Assembly: GCA_009746045.1 (NCBI GenBank)
Contig: RPFO01002334.1
Location: 1 to 46,897, forward strand
Source of the DNA: Mesostigma viride
Lineage: Eukaryota; Streptophyta; Mesostigmatophyceae; Mesostigmatales; Mesostigmataceae
Length of the DNA stretch: 46,897 nucleotides
Reading direction: 5' to 3'
Position numbers and translations under genes: made by a program
Shown: in pieces, positions 32,801-38,578 of the stretch
Layout of the letters: each line of letters opens with the position of its first letter
Position numbering within the stretch: the stretch's first letter is position 1
The notes under the pieces: model-generated
Database searches by the model: none
Told to the model about the DNA's origin: nothing
The model's input: the letters and a program-made list of their open reading frames with translations, nothing else

Positions 32801-33130
32801 CGGAATTTGCGAGCAAGGCTCCTTAGGTGATTCTTGCAAGAAGCTTGCAAATAGTGAATTTGCCTCGCGAGCCTACTTGAGCTGCCTTTCAGTATAAGGT
32901 GCATACAAAGGCCGAAAACCCGTTGCTATCCCATGCCTGCAGTAGCTGGACGAGTTTCTCGAGTTACGAACCGCATGTTTTCGACCAATGCGCAGGGAGG
33001 CGCCTGAGAAACTGGCAAGTTTGGGGCTGGCGGATGCCTTAGCGACAAGTGAGCCATTCGAGGACGTTGACTTTGGTTGCGAGCATATCGGGGCTACGTA
33101 AGTAGCAGCTACAGCGAGTCTGGCTGCCAT
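18237..33130 (-). CDS. FLVA: Chloroplast flavodiiron protein A (16 exons)
   Basis: Exons 2-16 (listed separately) join in one frame with GT..AG borders, giving about 726 residues with the 53-residue exon 1. Order: transit-like N-terminus, metallo-beta-lactamase-like domain, flavodoxin domain (YASAYGNTSALA, GSPTLGGHMPTPIK, GVFGSFGWSGEA) and C-terminal flavin-reductase domain (GALCVVTAKQGD, ASWVSQASFIPPGLTV, GDHWVVYAKV, TAVHHRKTGSSY). This architecture is specific to oxygenic-phototroph flavodiiron proteins, which with a partner reduce O2 to water using electrons downstream of photosystem I. The diiron motif is substituted (HVSPRR instead of HxExDH; TPRWPDS; LFTNKLF), as in Flv1/FLVA rather than Flv3/FLVB. 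Coding sequence is about 2.2 kb of 14.9 kb; introns are full of tandem repeats and duplicated splice junctions. No promoter was recognised. Confidence 0.88.
18700..18725 (-). repeat. Weak decoy of exon 15 donor
   Basis: On the minus strand ggctcgctgctg|gcactc resembles the true ggttcgctgctg|gtacgg 277 bp upstream. The splice dinucleotide is GC instead of GT. Confidence 0.45.
18986..19075 (-). CDS. FLVA: FLVA exon 15
   Basis: Acceptor ccgcag, donor CTGCTG|GTACGG, phase 0. It encodes LSYLECTVTQRLDAGDHWVV and YAKVDSGSLL. Confidence 0.9.
19255..19410. repeat. Degenerate ATGCTGGC repeat in intron 14
   Basis: atgctggcag, atgctggcgc and similar words recur about every 10-20 bp (cttaatgctggcatcatg to agaatgctggcagg). 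Related words (ataatgctggcc, aatgccggcatt) continue up to exon 14. Confidence 0.8.
19506..19697 (-). CDS. FLVA: FLVA exon 14: flavin-reductase domain
   Basis: Acceptor cccgccag|GTGGCCAAG, donor GACTCG|GTGAGC, phase 0. It encodes VAKDRAVESLMLDGCRFVLN, KYKEIMKPLLRTFGPGEDRF and a segment ending AAILSDS. Its acceptor and first codons are repeated in the tandem array at 19897-20190. Confidence 0.92.
19897..20190. repeat. Tandem array copying the exon 14 acceptor, with TTTAGGG heptamers
   Basis: Eight copies of a 30 or 37 bp unit ttggccacctggttaggg..tttagagtttgc, plus a partial ninth. The two lengths differ by one TTTAGGG. On the sense (minus) strand each unit reads aaccag|gtggccaag, matching the true junction cgccag|GTGGCCAAGG at 19697. 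Confidence 0.93.
20565..20640 (-). repeat. Three-step ladder of the exon 13 donor
   Basis: The true junction ggtggcg|gtaagt (exon end 20631) is followed by ctgtggcg|gtgagt (end 20600) and ctgtggcg|ctgacc (end 20569), a 31 bp period. The second copy keeps a good GTGAGT donor. Confidence 0.88.
20631..20753 (-). CDS. FLVA: FLVA exon 13: flavin-reductase domain
   Basis: Acceptor cgtgcag, donor GTGGCG|GTAAGT, phase 0. It encodes AVGRLVGALCVVTAKQGDAE and SAMLASWVSQASFIPPGLTV, the signature of the C-terminal FMN-reductase-like domain found only in phototroph flavodiiron proteins. Confidence 0.93.
21572..21700 (-). CDS. FLVA: FLVA exon 12: interdomain linker
   Basis: Acceptor accttccag, donor GAGCAG|GTACGC, phase 0. 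It encodes PTEASLQLCEECGTDLAQMV and KSKKQSGSTATQANTNAREV, linking the flavodoxin and flavin-reductase domains. Confidence 0.9.
22215..22390 (-). repeat. Four-step ladder of the exon 11 donor
   Basis: Exon-end copies at 22372 (true), 22308, 22246 and 22220 read ttcaag|gtgtgt, ttcaag|gtatgt, tgcaag|gttggt and ttcaag|gtgggt. The second copy preserves atccgcgtcaaattcaag almost completely. Confidence 0.9.
22372..22533 (-). CDS. FLVA: FLVA exon 11: flavodoxin domain
   Basis: Acceptor caaaatgcag after a (CAAA)n tract, donor TTCAAG|GTGTGT, phase 0. It encodes EALGIVLGDSQARTKPCGVF, GSFGWSGEAVDEMQGRLKDA and ends IRVKFK. The exon end with donor is repeated three more times downstream. Confidence 0.93.
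23150..23400. repeat. Minisatellite in intron 10
   Basis: Five copies of a ~48-60 bp unit containing gcaggatatgtacagcagg, gtacataagtaaatgatagg. It lies between the true exon 10 end and a decoy copy of it. Confidence 0.92.
23433..23580 (-). CDS. FLVA: FLVA exon 10: flavodoxin domain
   Basis: Acceptor acccgcag after a very long (TC)n/(CA)n tract, donor ATCAAG|GTGGGC, phase 2 to 0. It encodes RGITKAGAGVETANCEMMTR and CDGFVMGSPTLGGHMPTPIK, the second FMN-binding loop. Confidence 0.92.
23590..23860. repeat. (GT)n then (GA)n microsatellites in intron 9
   Basis: GT repeats at 23591-23620 are followed by GA repeats to about 23852 with aatggga interruptions. On the FLVA sense strand these are (TC)n followed by (CA)n directly upstream of the exon 10 acceptor at 23581. 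Confidence 0.97.
24571..24670 (-). repeat. Ladder of the exon 9 donor
   Basis: The true GCGATCAG|GTAATG (end 24661) has downstream copies gcaatcag|gcagta (end 24624) and gcatcag|gtgcat (end 24574). The last is preceded by gctcgcgcag, matching the exon's gctcgcacaag. Confidence 0.75.
24661..24758 (-). CDS. FLVA: FLVA exon 9: start of flavodoxin domain
   Basis: Acceptor gagagcag, donor GATCAG|GTAATG, phase 0 to 2. It encodes WTQEQIDRLNAARIAVLYAS and AYGNTSALAQAI, with the FMN phosphate-binding loop ASAYGNT. Both borders have decoy copies in the adjacent introns. Confidence 0.92.
24750..24985 (-). repeat. Ladder of the exon 9 acceptor
   Basis: The true gagagcag|TGGACACAGGAACAGATC has upstream copies gacagctggcgcaggagcag (about 24855-24880) and caagcag|cggacgcaggagcag (about 24955-24980), about 100 bp apart. 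Confidence 0.88.
25499..25678 (-). CDS. FLVA: FLVA exon 8: conserved CPSHGP motif
   Basis: Acceptor ccctcag, donor AGCGAG|GTAAGC, phase 0. It encodes ADANLMINALLKLFGIEKAK, an insert-like Lys/Gly stretch, and NLCPSHGPILQSDIADLLRL. The His of SHGP is the one iron-site ligand position that is conserved here. Confidence 0.9.
25755..25935. repeat. Degenerate ~36 bp repeat in intron 7
   Basis: agtcaacggagtgtaaagca, agtctacggagtgtaaaata, agtcaacagcgtgtaaaaca and similar words recur. There is no clear relation to the exon 8 acceptor. Confidence 0.75.
26265..26348 (-). CDS. FLVA: FLVA exon 7
   Basis: Acceptor gaccaccag, donor GCAAAG|GTGAGG, phase 0. It encodes AASALDKLSLRVDNPLPHNK and LRGIELAK, a helical piece of the beta-lactamase-like domain. 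No decoy copies were noticed at its borders. Confidence 0.82.
26450..26640. repeat. Minisatellite in intron 6
   Basis: About five units of gatgggtcatgggttattgg/ggcatgccggatggcct. The gcggatggc word also occurs at the exon 6 donor (27011-27030), so a remote origin from that junction is possible but not convincing. Confidence 0.8.
27014..27119 (-). CDS. FLVA: FLVA exon 6
   Basis: Acceptor tttatgtgcag, donor ATCCAG|GTATTG, phase 2 to 0. It encodes AHIATEDAFDINGLSAYVAD and WRYYFECMLAPSAIQ, the segment known in the family as WRYYFD..MAP. Confidence 0.9.
27110..27230 (-). repeat. Duplicate of the exon 6 acceptor
   Basis: The true tgtgcag|CGCCCACATTGCCACAGA is mirrored 96 bp upstream by atcggcag|ctcccagatggccacg followed by gaggacgc in both. 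AG is retained. Confidence 0.75.
27795..27885 (-). repeat. 32 bp triplication of the exon 5 donor
   Basis: Exon-end copies fall at 27867 (true), 27835 and 27803, reading caagctgttcag|gtgcgc, cgagctgttcag|atgcgc and caagctgttcag|gtgcgc. The outermost copy is identical to the true junction over at least 18 bp. Confidence 0.93.
27867..27969 (-). CDS. FLVA: FLVA exon 5
   Basis: Acceptor catgcacag, donor CTGTTCAG|GTGCGC, phase 1 to 2. It encodes HKLDFILVPTPRWPDSVSTY and ASETLFTNKLF. Arg and Asn/Lys occupy positions that in canonical enzymes hold His and Asp iron ligands. The exon end is triplicated with a 32 bp period. Confidence 0.9.
27978..28040. repeat. (GGGTT)n-like tract upstream of exon 5
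   Basis: gggttggg/gggtgggg words; on the sense strand a C/A-rich (CCCAAC)n tract preceding the exon 5 acceptor. A cctgcacc near 28037 resembles the acceptor's cctgtgc. Confidence 0.85.
28312..28600 (-). repeat. Ladder of the exon 4 donor, ~129 bp period
   Basis: True GGACGTGGGCGGGG|GTGAGC (end 28574). Downstream copies are ggacatgggcagg|ggtgag (end about 28446) and ggacgtgggtgcg|ggtgag (end about 28317), each preceded by aag-aac/cg-like text matching GGCAAGAACCAACTGGAC. Confidence 0.88.
28574..28702 (-). CDS. FLVA: FLVA exon 4
   Basis: Acceptor gcgcag, donor GGCGGGG|GTGAGC, phase 1 to 1. It encodes PLEVWCAKPAQLTMEADMPE and a segment ending NQLDVGG. The upstream intron carries the kilobase G/C tract; the downstream intron carries two further copies of this exon end. 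Confidence 0.85.
28790..29835. repeat. ~1 kb (GGGGGC)n tract in FLVA intron 3
   Basis: Unbroken G-runs of 4-9 separated by single C. The G-rich strand is the FLVA template strand, so the transcript is (CCCCCG)n. It is extremely prone to G-quadruplex or i-motif structure. The long Gly/Arg/Ala and Pro/Arg/Ala frames on both strands are artefacts. Confidence 0.97.
30265..30375 (-). repeat. Duplicate of the exon 3 donor
   Basis: True cggccgcgcaacg|gtgggtgg (end 30370) is copied as cagccgcgcaagg|gtgggtgg (end 30274), 96 bp away, with the GT kept. Confidence 0.8.
30370..30595 (-). CDS. FLVA: FLVA exon 3: beta-lactamase-like domain, iron-site motif
   Basis: Acceptor gtcaccag|ATCCAATACTCC, donor CAACG|GTGGGT, phase 0 to 1. 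It encodes IQYSLNRGTTENAYVINAPK and LVLQHVSPRRLDALKAFLEA. The HVSPRR stretch stands where canonical family members have H-x-E-x-D-H iron ligands. Both borders have decoy copies in the flanking introns (30274; 30705 and further). Confidence 0.9.
30720..30865. repeat. 53 bp direct repeat in intron 2
   Basis: Three copies of ggcacgcacaaaagaaaaca, acgcagcagagggtcatgaa, atgcatggatcat. The third is truncated. Confidence 0.9.
31580..32035. repeat. 60-61 bp tandem array resembling the exon 3 acceptor
   Basis: Seven full copies and one partial of gagtactgagtctgacggcg, ggtggtggttgtgtacaagg, gcagtgaagggggtggt. On the sense strand each reads cgtcag|actcagtactc, a variant of the true caccag|ATCCAATACTC. 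The Ser/Pro/His-rich minus frames here are intronic artefacts. Confidence 0.92.
32581..32778 (-). CDS. FLVA: FLVA exon 2: mature N-terminus
   Basis: Acceptor tgcgtgcgcag and donor CCCGAG|GTGTGT, phase 0 at both ends. It encodes FNALRKITHYAVVASGESSG (probable cleavage region) and then the start of the mature protein up to TIRGLTKTRLKPE. Confidence 0.8.
32972..33130 (-). CDS. FLVA: FLVA exon 1: chloroplast transit peptide
   Basis: Begins MAARLAVAATYVAPICS and is rich in Ser, Ala, Lys and Arg with almost no acidic residues, as expected of a plastid transit peptide. The 3' border is uncertain. GCG|GTTCGT at 32972 keeps phase with exon 2. A donor at 32907 (CTTT|GTATGC) would need a different exon 2 start near 32823. 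Confidence 0.6.
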
Positions 33131-34722
33131 GTCTATAATTCAACGCAGACCGCGCAAAGTTATGAAGAACGACAAGCACAGTAAGGAGTTCTAGTTCTAG
33201 TTACCCGGCACGACCCTCCATAAGAGAGAATTGATAAACAGGATAATATCGGGGGTTGGTATATCTGCATTCACGTACACAGGCACCAACGGGGTTGCTA
33301 TTAAGTGTCTGGTCCACAGCTCGACGCTGCGGAGTTAACCAGTTATGGGGTACTTTCGGGGACGGGGGATACGGATGCTCGAGCTGATGGCGCGTTTCGG
33401 CTTCGCCACGAGGTCACATCAAACGTCGAAACAAATTGTAACTGGCGCATTTACATGGAAAAGTTGTGACCGGCGCGACGCTGCGCCAAGGGCTGAACCG
33501 TAAGGAAGTAGGAACTTCTACAGGAACGTATTTCTGTACGGACGTGGGAACTGATGAGCGTCGTCGTCAACTCGTGCTGACGCGTGTCCAACGACCCAGC
33601 ACTCAACAGTCAATACTGCACTGACAGGCACTGACAGGCGCTGACTGCAACCGCCTCCGTGCGCGACCATGCCTTACCTTGCCTGAGTAGTTCGCACATG
33701 GGTTCGCACACAAAAAAGCACCTGGGTTCGCACACAAAAAAACTGGAGGCGAAGCGATGCATGATGGAGGTACGACGTCACGCCGGCCGGTGCGTGCGCC
33801 AAGGCGTGCCATTTTCCACACGCGAGTGATCTTGTACACGTGAGTGATAAATATCTGGTGTTTGGTGAAATTTTCGGGCCTTGTGATGTACCAAATGATA
33901 TCGTAACGACCGTCATAACACTGCATGTGACGCCGCACGCGCGCCCGGCTGACAAGTGCGGTCCACTTACCGTGTTCAGGCCCGCCTTTTTCTCGCGGTA
34001 CCAACCATAGCATGAACGATATTTCGCGTGTGCTTGGGTATTGAAAGCCTTAAGCTGGACATATCAACGATGCCAAAAGGGTTACTAACTATGTCTACAT
34101 GTAGTAACGTGGTCATCATGTAGTATCCACATGTAGTACGTAGCTATGTAATTGATGTAACGTCAATGAGTCTTGCCTCGACGGTGCGTGATCGGCACGC
34201 GCGCTTCCTGGGTTTACTCATGCCGATTGCGAGACGTAGATCGCGAATTTCTTGCTAATATATACAGCAAGCAGGCCGGCCGGGCGTTTTCGGCAAGCGG
34301 CGGTAAGGGGCGGGTTCATGTGTTACGTCGCGTAACAATTCGTTGTAGTTACGGACGTAAATTAGGTCTTTTGCCTCGGTCGTTCCTAGGTTTACGTGTA
34401 GTTCGAACTGGGACACGGTTGTCCTCGTAACTGCAGTACTGTGGTGCATTGGATGCTTTTGGGCGTCGCGCCGCGTACTTTATTAGTGGTCCTTATCCTT
34501 TGGGTAGAATGTAGTGGACCAACGTGTATCTGTGCATCTGTAGGCGAGGGTCAGGTCGGCCCGAGCATGCTGGACCGTTGGTGACCATTTATGCACGTTC
34601 TACCCCTCGTGTGGTCACTCGGCGTGTGTTAAATGAATTAACACATATAGGCTTGGGTCACGGCAGTGTAGTGTGTTTCCTTCCTCTATTCCTGGAATAA
34701 ACGGGTTCGGGTAAATGGTTGT
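33131..34722. other. Region upstream of FLVA, no gene recognised
   Basis: It holds the presumed FLVA 5' UTR and promoter, but no confident TATA or CCAAT element. A 22 bp tandem (gttcgcacacaaaaaa, about 33710-33740) and a GCCGGCC motif near 33783 were seen. The last few hundred bases, with an aataaa at about 34697, may be the leader of the retroelement-like ORFs that follow. Confidence 0.4.
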
Positions 34723-35025
34723 ATGGCGTATTATAGCAACACATACGTGAATGCATTGAGATCAGCTCCGTCTCGTTCGTCTTTCGCTAGGGGATTGAGT
34801 AGAGGTGGCCTGACTAATTTAGGTAGGATTAGGCCAGGTAGAGGTAGAGGTGGAGGTAGAAGTTTAGGACGTAACAATGGTATCGGAGGAACTTTCGTAG
34901 GTAGAGAACGAGACGACGGTCCTTTGTCACGTACGCCTTTGCAAGAACCCTTCCGCGTCCAGGGATACGAAGACGACACTTTCTTGACAGGTAATGGGCG
35001 GGTCGCCGTCAAGCTGGGAGAGTAG
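34723..35025 (+). CDS. Arg/Gly-rich hypothetical protein, retroelement-like
   Basis: 100 codons from ATG 34723, with a basic low-complexity centre (GRIRPGRGRGGGRSLGRNNG). The RGG-like composition suggests nucleic-acid binding, as in retroelement Gag proteins. It is followed on the same strand by two further short ORFs of retroelement character. No homologue is recognised; it could be the first part of a spliced or broken Gag. Confidence 0.4.
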   Translation: MAYYSNTYVNALRSAPSRSSFARGLSRGGLTNLGRIRPGRGRGGGRSLGRNNGIGGTFVGRERDDGPLSRTPLQEPFRVQGYEDDTFLTGNGRVAVKLGE

Positions 35026-35132
35026 TGCTGCCCGGTTCGGGACACGCTCTGCCTAGATGCTAGACCTGCTCGTAGCGGATAAACCCTTTCTTAGATAGCT
35101 CCTTCGCTTTGTTTTCCTGCGCATGTTTTCTT

Positions 35133-35187
35133 CCTGTCGTAGATAGAGGATAGTTGTCTTAATCCTGTCGTAGATAGAGGATAATTG
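35133..35187 (+). repeat. Tandem duplication of tcctgtcgtagatagaggat
   Basis: Two copies of a ~27 bp unit, beginning near 35133 and 35164, differ by one or two bases. Confidence 0.85.
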
Positions 35188-35417
35188 TTTGGTTCGGCAA
35201 CAGTGAGACGAGTAGCGTCGTGGTAGACTATACCTTTTCCTTCGTGTTGCTGTTTTATTAGACGGCCGCACCCGCACAGGGACTGGTCGCTGATTTTAGG
35301 ACGAGCGCTGGACTATTGCCGCCCTCGTGCTGCTGTCGGTGCTCCAGATCAACCAGATAAGTCGCCTACTCCTCCTACTGCTAGCGTGACGTCACAAGAC
35401 CCACCAGGTGCGTTACC

Positions 35418-35804
35418 ATGAGCCAGCGTCGTGCTTTTACTGCTCCTTCCCATTCTTCCAACGATAATAGCTCAGCCAAATATTACGTAGTGATTACGCC
35501 TCAATGGTCCGCCATTTTCCTTTCTTGGTCCGACGCTAGGAAGATAGTTCAGAACCGTGTATACAACGTAATTAGGTATAAGAAATTTGTGACCTTTGAA
35601 GAAGCTCAGCAGTTCCTTATAGACCATAGTGAATCAGATTTAGGCCTACATGTACGCTCTATCCCTCATGGTCGTCCTCCAGTGGAATCTCTAGTCTTTG
35701 CTACCCCTCCTTCTTCTTCCCCTAAACGGGCTTCATCCTCATCTAGCTCAGATACTCCTCTCACCTTAGTTAGAGTTTGGTTCCCTATCCATTATTGTGG
35801 TTAA
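35418..35804 (+). CDS. Protein with viroplasmin / RNase H1 hybrid-binding-like domain
   Basis: 128 codons from ATG 35418. Residues about 25-75 (YYVVITPQWSAIFLSWSDAR, YKKFVTFEEAQQFL) fit the small domain shared by caulimovirus viroplasmin and the N-terminus of eukaryotic RNase H1, which binds RNA/DNA hybrids. The pattern is YYVV, then W..A, then YKKF.T.EEA..FL. A Ser-rich C-terminus follows. In algae such domains also occur in retroelement proteins, and the neighbours support that reading. The domain call is from pattern memory. Confidence 0.6.
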   Translation: MSQRRAFTAPSHSSNDNSSAKYYVVITPQWSAIFLSWSDARKIVQNRVYNVIRYKKFVTFEEAQQFLIDHSESDLGLHVRSIPHGRPPVESLVFATPPSSSPKRASSSSSSDTPLTLVRVWFPIHYCG

Positions 35805-35938
35805 AAAGGATTGATTTTCATTGGTTCTTTGCTTAAGACATTCAAGGGTTTTCCTTTTTCCTTTATTGCTTCAATTTAGACTCCTATTCCTCTTATTAAG
35901 GCAACGTTTGTTGTTTTCTTTCCTTTACTTAATTAAAG

Positions 35939-36559
35939 ATGGATCCAGTGGGTGGAGATATGTCGCCTATACCTACCAATACTACTACTAATAATAATAA
36001 TAATAATACTAATAACAATAACAATACTCGTGGTAACCGACGGGACTCCTTGGAAACGATGCACCATCTCACTCCTCAAGGTAATCTGCGTACCTCACCT
36101 CCTTCTCCTGTTACTGGTGGTCGCCGTCGTCCCTCACTTACCCCACCTACCTTTGAACAACGTGTCAGATTTAGTGATGAACCCTCTTTTGCTATGAACC
36201 AGGCCCCTGCCCCTCCTGCAACCTTGGCTCAACCTTCAATTAGGTCCTCACTCCCTGACAATGCTTCTAGGCCTCCTCCCCACCCTGTGCCTTCCATCCC
36301 TGCTTATAACACGGGTCGTACCTCTGCCCCTGTTGGCCCTTCTGGTCGCCCTAGTAGTGCAGTCCCATTTTATCCTCCTGCTTCTTGGTCCTACCCTGAT
36401 ACGGCCTATGAGGCTGCCCAGGTCCCTACCCGTGTGGATGATTTAGAAGTTAATAGTGATTTCAGCACCATGCCTCTATCGATGACAGAAACTATGATCA
36501 TTTTGCCTACTCCTCCCTTCGTGAGCAATATACTGCACTCTAGGCTCCAACTTGGGTAA
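35939..36559 (+). CDS. Asn/Pro/Ser-rich protein, possible retroelement Gag fragment
   Basis: 206 codons from ATG 35939. Residues 14-30 are nearly pure Asn/Thr, followed by a Pro/Ser-rich disordered region (PPPHPVPSIP). No catalytic motif is seen. It stops where the GGGTAAA-rich element begins, so it may be truncated. Confidence 0.4.
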   Translation: MDPVGGDMSPIPTNTTTNNNNNNTNNNNNTRGNRRDSLETMHHLTPQGNLRTSPPSPVTGGRRRPSLTPPTFEQRVRFSDEPSFAMNQAPAPPATLAQPSIRSSLPDNASRPPPHPVPSIPAYNTGRTSAPVGPSGRPSSAVPFYPPASWSYPDTAYEAAQVPTRVDDLEVNSDFSTMPLSMTETMIILPTPPFVSNILHSRLQLG

Positions 36560-36564
36560 TTTCA

Positions 36565-36757
36565 GGGGAAAAAGAGGGTAAACATGGGCAAATATTACCC
36601 TTGAAGGGTAAAATATTACCCTGGTTTTTCCCCTCTTTTTACCCTGGGTAAAAAAAGGGGAATCTTTTTTTACCCGCTTTTTGCCACGTTTTCCCCATTT
36701 TCACCCCCTTTTTACCAAAAAAAAAGGGGTAAAATGCCGTGAATAATCGGGTAAAAA
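36565..36757. repeat. GGGTAAA/TTTACCC-rich element, left part
   Basis: gggtaaa, tttaccc, ggggtaaaa and ttttacccc words in both orientations over about 190 bp, giving many possible fold-backs. It is interrupted by the LINE insertion at 36758 and resumes at 38459. Confidence 0.75.
36744..36757 (+). repeat. Left target-site duplication of the LINE
   Basis: taatcgggtaaaaa, repeated exactly at 38445-38458 on the far side of the LINE. Confidence 0.88.
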
Positions 36758-36761
36758 AAGC

Positions 36762-38129
36762 CTGCTTGACGTCTGCAACCGGATCCTGCTTGCCGACGCG
36801 CCGCCGATTCCTGAGTGGCAGCACAGCTACCGTATTATGCTGTACAAAAACAAAGGTTCCCCTGACGACCCCGCCAACTACAGAGGAGTCTGCATCCAGA
36901 GCGCCGCACTTAAGTTGTTCATGCGCATGATCCTCAACCGCCTTCGTTCTGCTCTCGACTGTCACCTTGGGGAAAGTCAAATGGGCTTCCGTCCTGGGCG
37001 CAACACCGTCATGGCCATCTTCGTCGCGCGTCGCCTCTTCGAGGAAATCGCTCTCCTGCAACCTGGTGAGTTTCCCGCCATCCTGATCTTTGTCGACTTC
37101 ATCAAGGCTTTTGATTCTGTCCTCTGGGACGCTCTATGGGCTGTACTTGCTCGCGCTCGCGTCCCCACTCCCCTGATTACCGTCATCCGCACGCTGTATG
37201 AGGGGTCCACCACTTCGGTGCGCACTCAGCACGGCATAACCCCGCCCTGCCCACTGCAGACCGGCGTCTGGCAGGGTTGCGTCCTGTCGCCGTACCTGTT
37301 TATTATTGTAGTGGATTATGTTATGCGCCAGGCACGTGCTCGCTTTGCTAGCATTGCAGGCCGTGCCCCTGGCCTAGCGATCACGAACGAGCTTGGGGAA
37401 GGGGGGCCGACTAACAAGCAGAATTTACTAGCTGACCTCATTTATGCCGACGACATCACGCTCATCGAGAAGCCGGAGTCTGCCCAACTTTGGCTGGACT
37501 GCCTGGCGCTCGAGGCTCGGGCGGTTGGTCTAGAAATCAGCCCCAAAACGGAGGCCCTGGCCCTCGGCATGGCAGGGCCCCCACCCACACTCCGCCTCTT
37601 AGACGATGCCGAGGTCAACTACCCTACTTCAGGCCGCTTCAAGCTGCTCGGCAGTTGGCTTCCTGACTGCGAGGACGACATGACGACACGGATCGGCATG
37701 GCGTGGGCGCACCTCCATGACCACCGCCGCTGGTGGAGCAACCCCGCCCTACCCCGGATCGTCAAGCGTGACCTCTTCAAGGTCGTCATTCTGACGATCC
37801 TGACCTACGGCGCCGAGACGTGGACACTGATGCAGGAGCTGGAGCAACGACTCGACGGCGCCGTCACCAAGATGCTGCGCAAGGCCCTTAACATCCCCTT
37901 TGGTTTGCACATTAGTAATGAGGATTTGTACGCTGATTTGCCCTATGTTTCCCACATTATTAGGCACAGGCGCCTGGGCCTAGCCGGGCACCTGGCCCGC
38001 ACAGATCAGGTAGATACATCAGATAGACTAGCTGGCACCAAGCCCGCCCAGCCTGGGCGATATGTCCTCACCTGGCGTGCCCCCGGCCGCGCGCGGCAGG
38101 GCCGCCACCCGTACGTGGACTTTTCGTGA
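36762..38129 (+). pseudogene. LINE ORF2 reverse transcriptase, truncated and frameshifted
   Basis: Open from 36762 (the first ATG is internal, at 36837). RT motifs in order: GVCIQSAALKLFMRMILNRL, FVDFIKAFDSV (catalytic Asp), GVWQGCVLSPYLFIIVVDYV, LIYADDITL (YADD), then YGAETWTLM and a C-terminal DLPYVSHIIRHRRLG domain. The endonuclease is missing by truncation. At 38108-38114 the text ACCCGTACGTGG has four extra bases relative to ACCCGTGG in the 17.3 kb copy, which ends the frame at 38129. The remaining C-terminus continues in another frame to 38349. Confidence 0.92.
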
Positions 38130-38349
38130 TAGACTCGGCATGGACATGTGCTACACTAGACGTGACGGGCTCACCCCCGGGCAGCCTCCTGGTTTGTCTG
38201 TAATATGGAGGCAGATGGTGCGCAAGGATAGATGGCAAGTAGTGATGAAGGAGACCACCCCCAAGCCTGTGGGGGCTCCGCGTGTGACCAAGTATGGCAT
38301 TCATAGCGATTCGGGCCGCGGTGCCCACACCCCTGTAACTAGGACCTAG
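38130..38349 (+). pseudogene. Out-of-frame C-terminus of the same LINE ORF2
   Basis: Encodes FRDRLGMDMCYTRRDGLTPG through GRGAHTPVTRT in a frame different from 36762-38129. It matches the intact minus-strand copy at 17137-17370. Confidence 0.85.
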
Positions 38350-38444
38350 ATAGCTTATACCATCCATTCCATCCCATGTTCCCCTCCCACTGAGGACTTA
38401 TGCTCACGTGACGCAGTCACGTGTCTATTAATTAATTAATTAAT

Positions 38445-38458
38445 TAATCGGGTAAAAA
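38445..38458 (+). repeat. Right target-site duplication of the LINE
   Basis: taatcgggtaaaaa, identical to 36744-36757, directly after the (TTAA)n tail. Confidence 0.88.
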
Positions 38459-38578
38459 TTATTACCCCCTAATTCCCCTATTTTTACCCATACTTTCCCT
38501 AGTGTATTCGAGGTTTCCAGATGGGGTAATGTTGGGGTAAATGTGGGGTAAATGTGGGGTAATTAATTAATTAATTAA
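38459..38578. repeat. GGGTAAA-rich element, right part
   Basis: Continues the interrupted element: attattacccccta, tttttaccca, then ggggtaa(atg)t repeated four times and (TTAA)n. Confidence 0.7.

Larger units (their letters stand above)
36758..38444 (+). mobile_element. 5'-truncated non-LTR retrotransposon (LINE) with 14 bp TSD
   Basis: 1687 bp bounded by identical taatcgggtaaaaa. It starts inside the reverse transcriptase domain, so it is 5'-truncated, and ends with 3' UTR and a (TTAA)n tract at about 38427-38444. The last 510 bp match 17041-17552 in inverse orientation. The combination of truncation, TSD and simple-repeat tail is the classical signature of target-primed reverse transcription. 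Confidence 0.92.

Noticed and set aside
18000-33000. Many plus-strand frames of 60-180 codons across the FLVA locus
   Set aside because: They are antisense to exons or lie in repeat-rich introns; none shows family motifs.
33603-34013. Minus-strand frames of 93-136 codons upstream of FLVA
   Set aside because: No recognisable motif or compositional signal; possible leader exons could not be supported.
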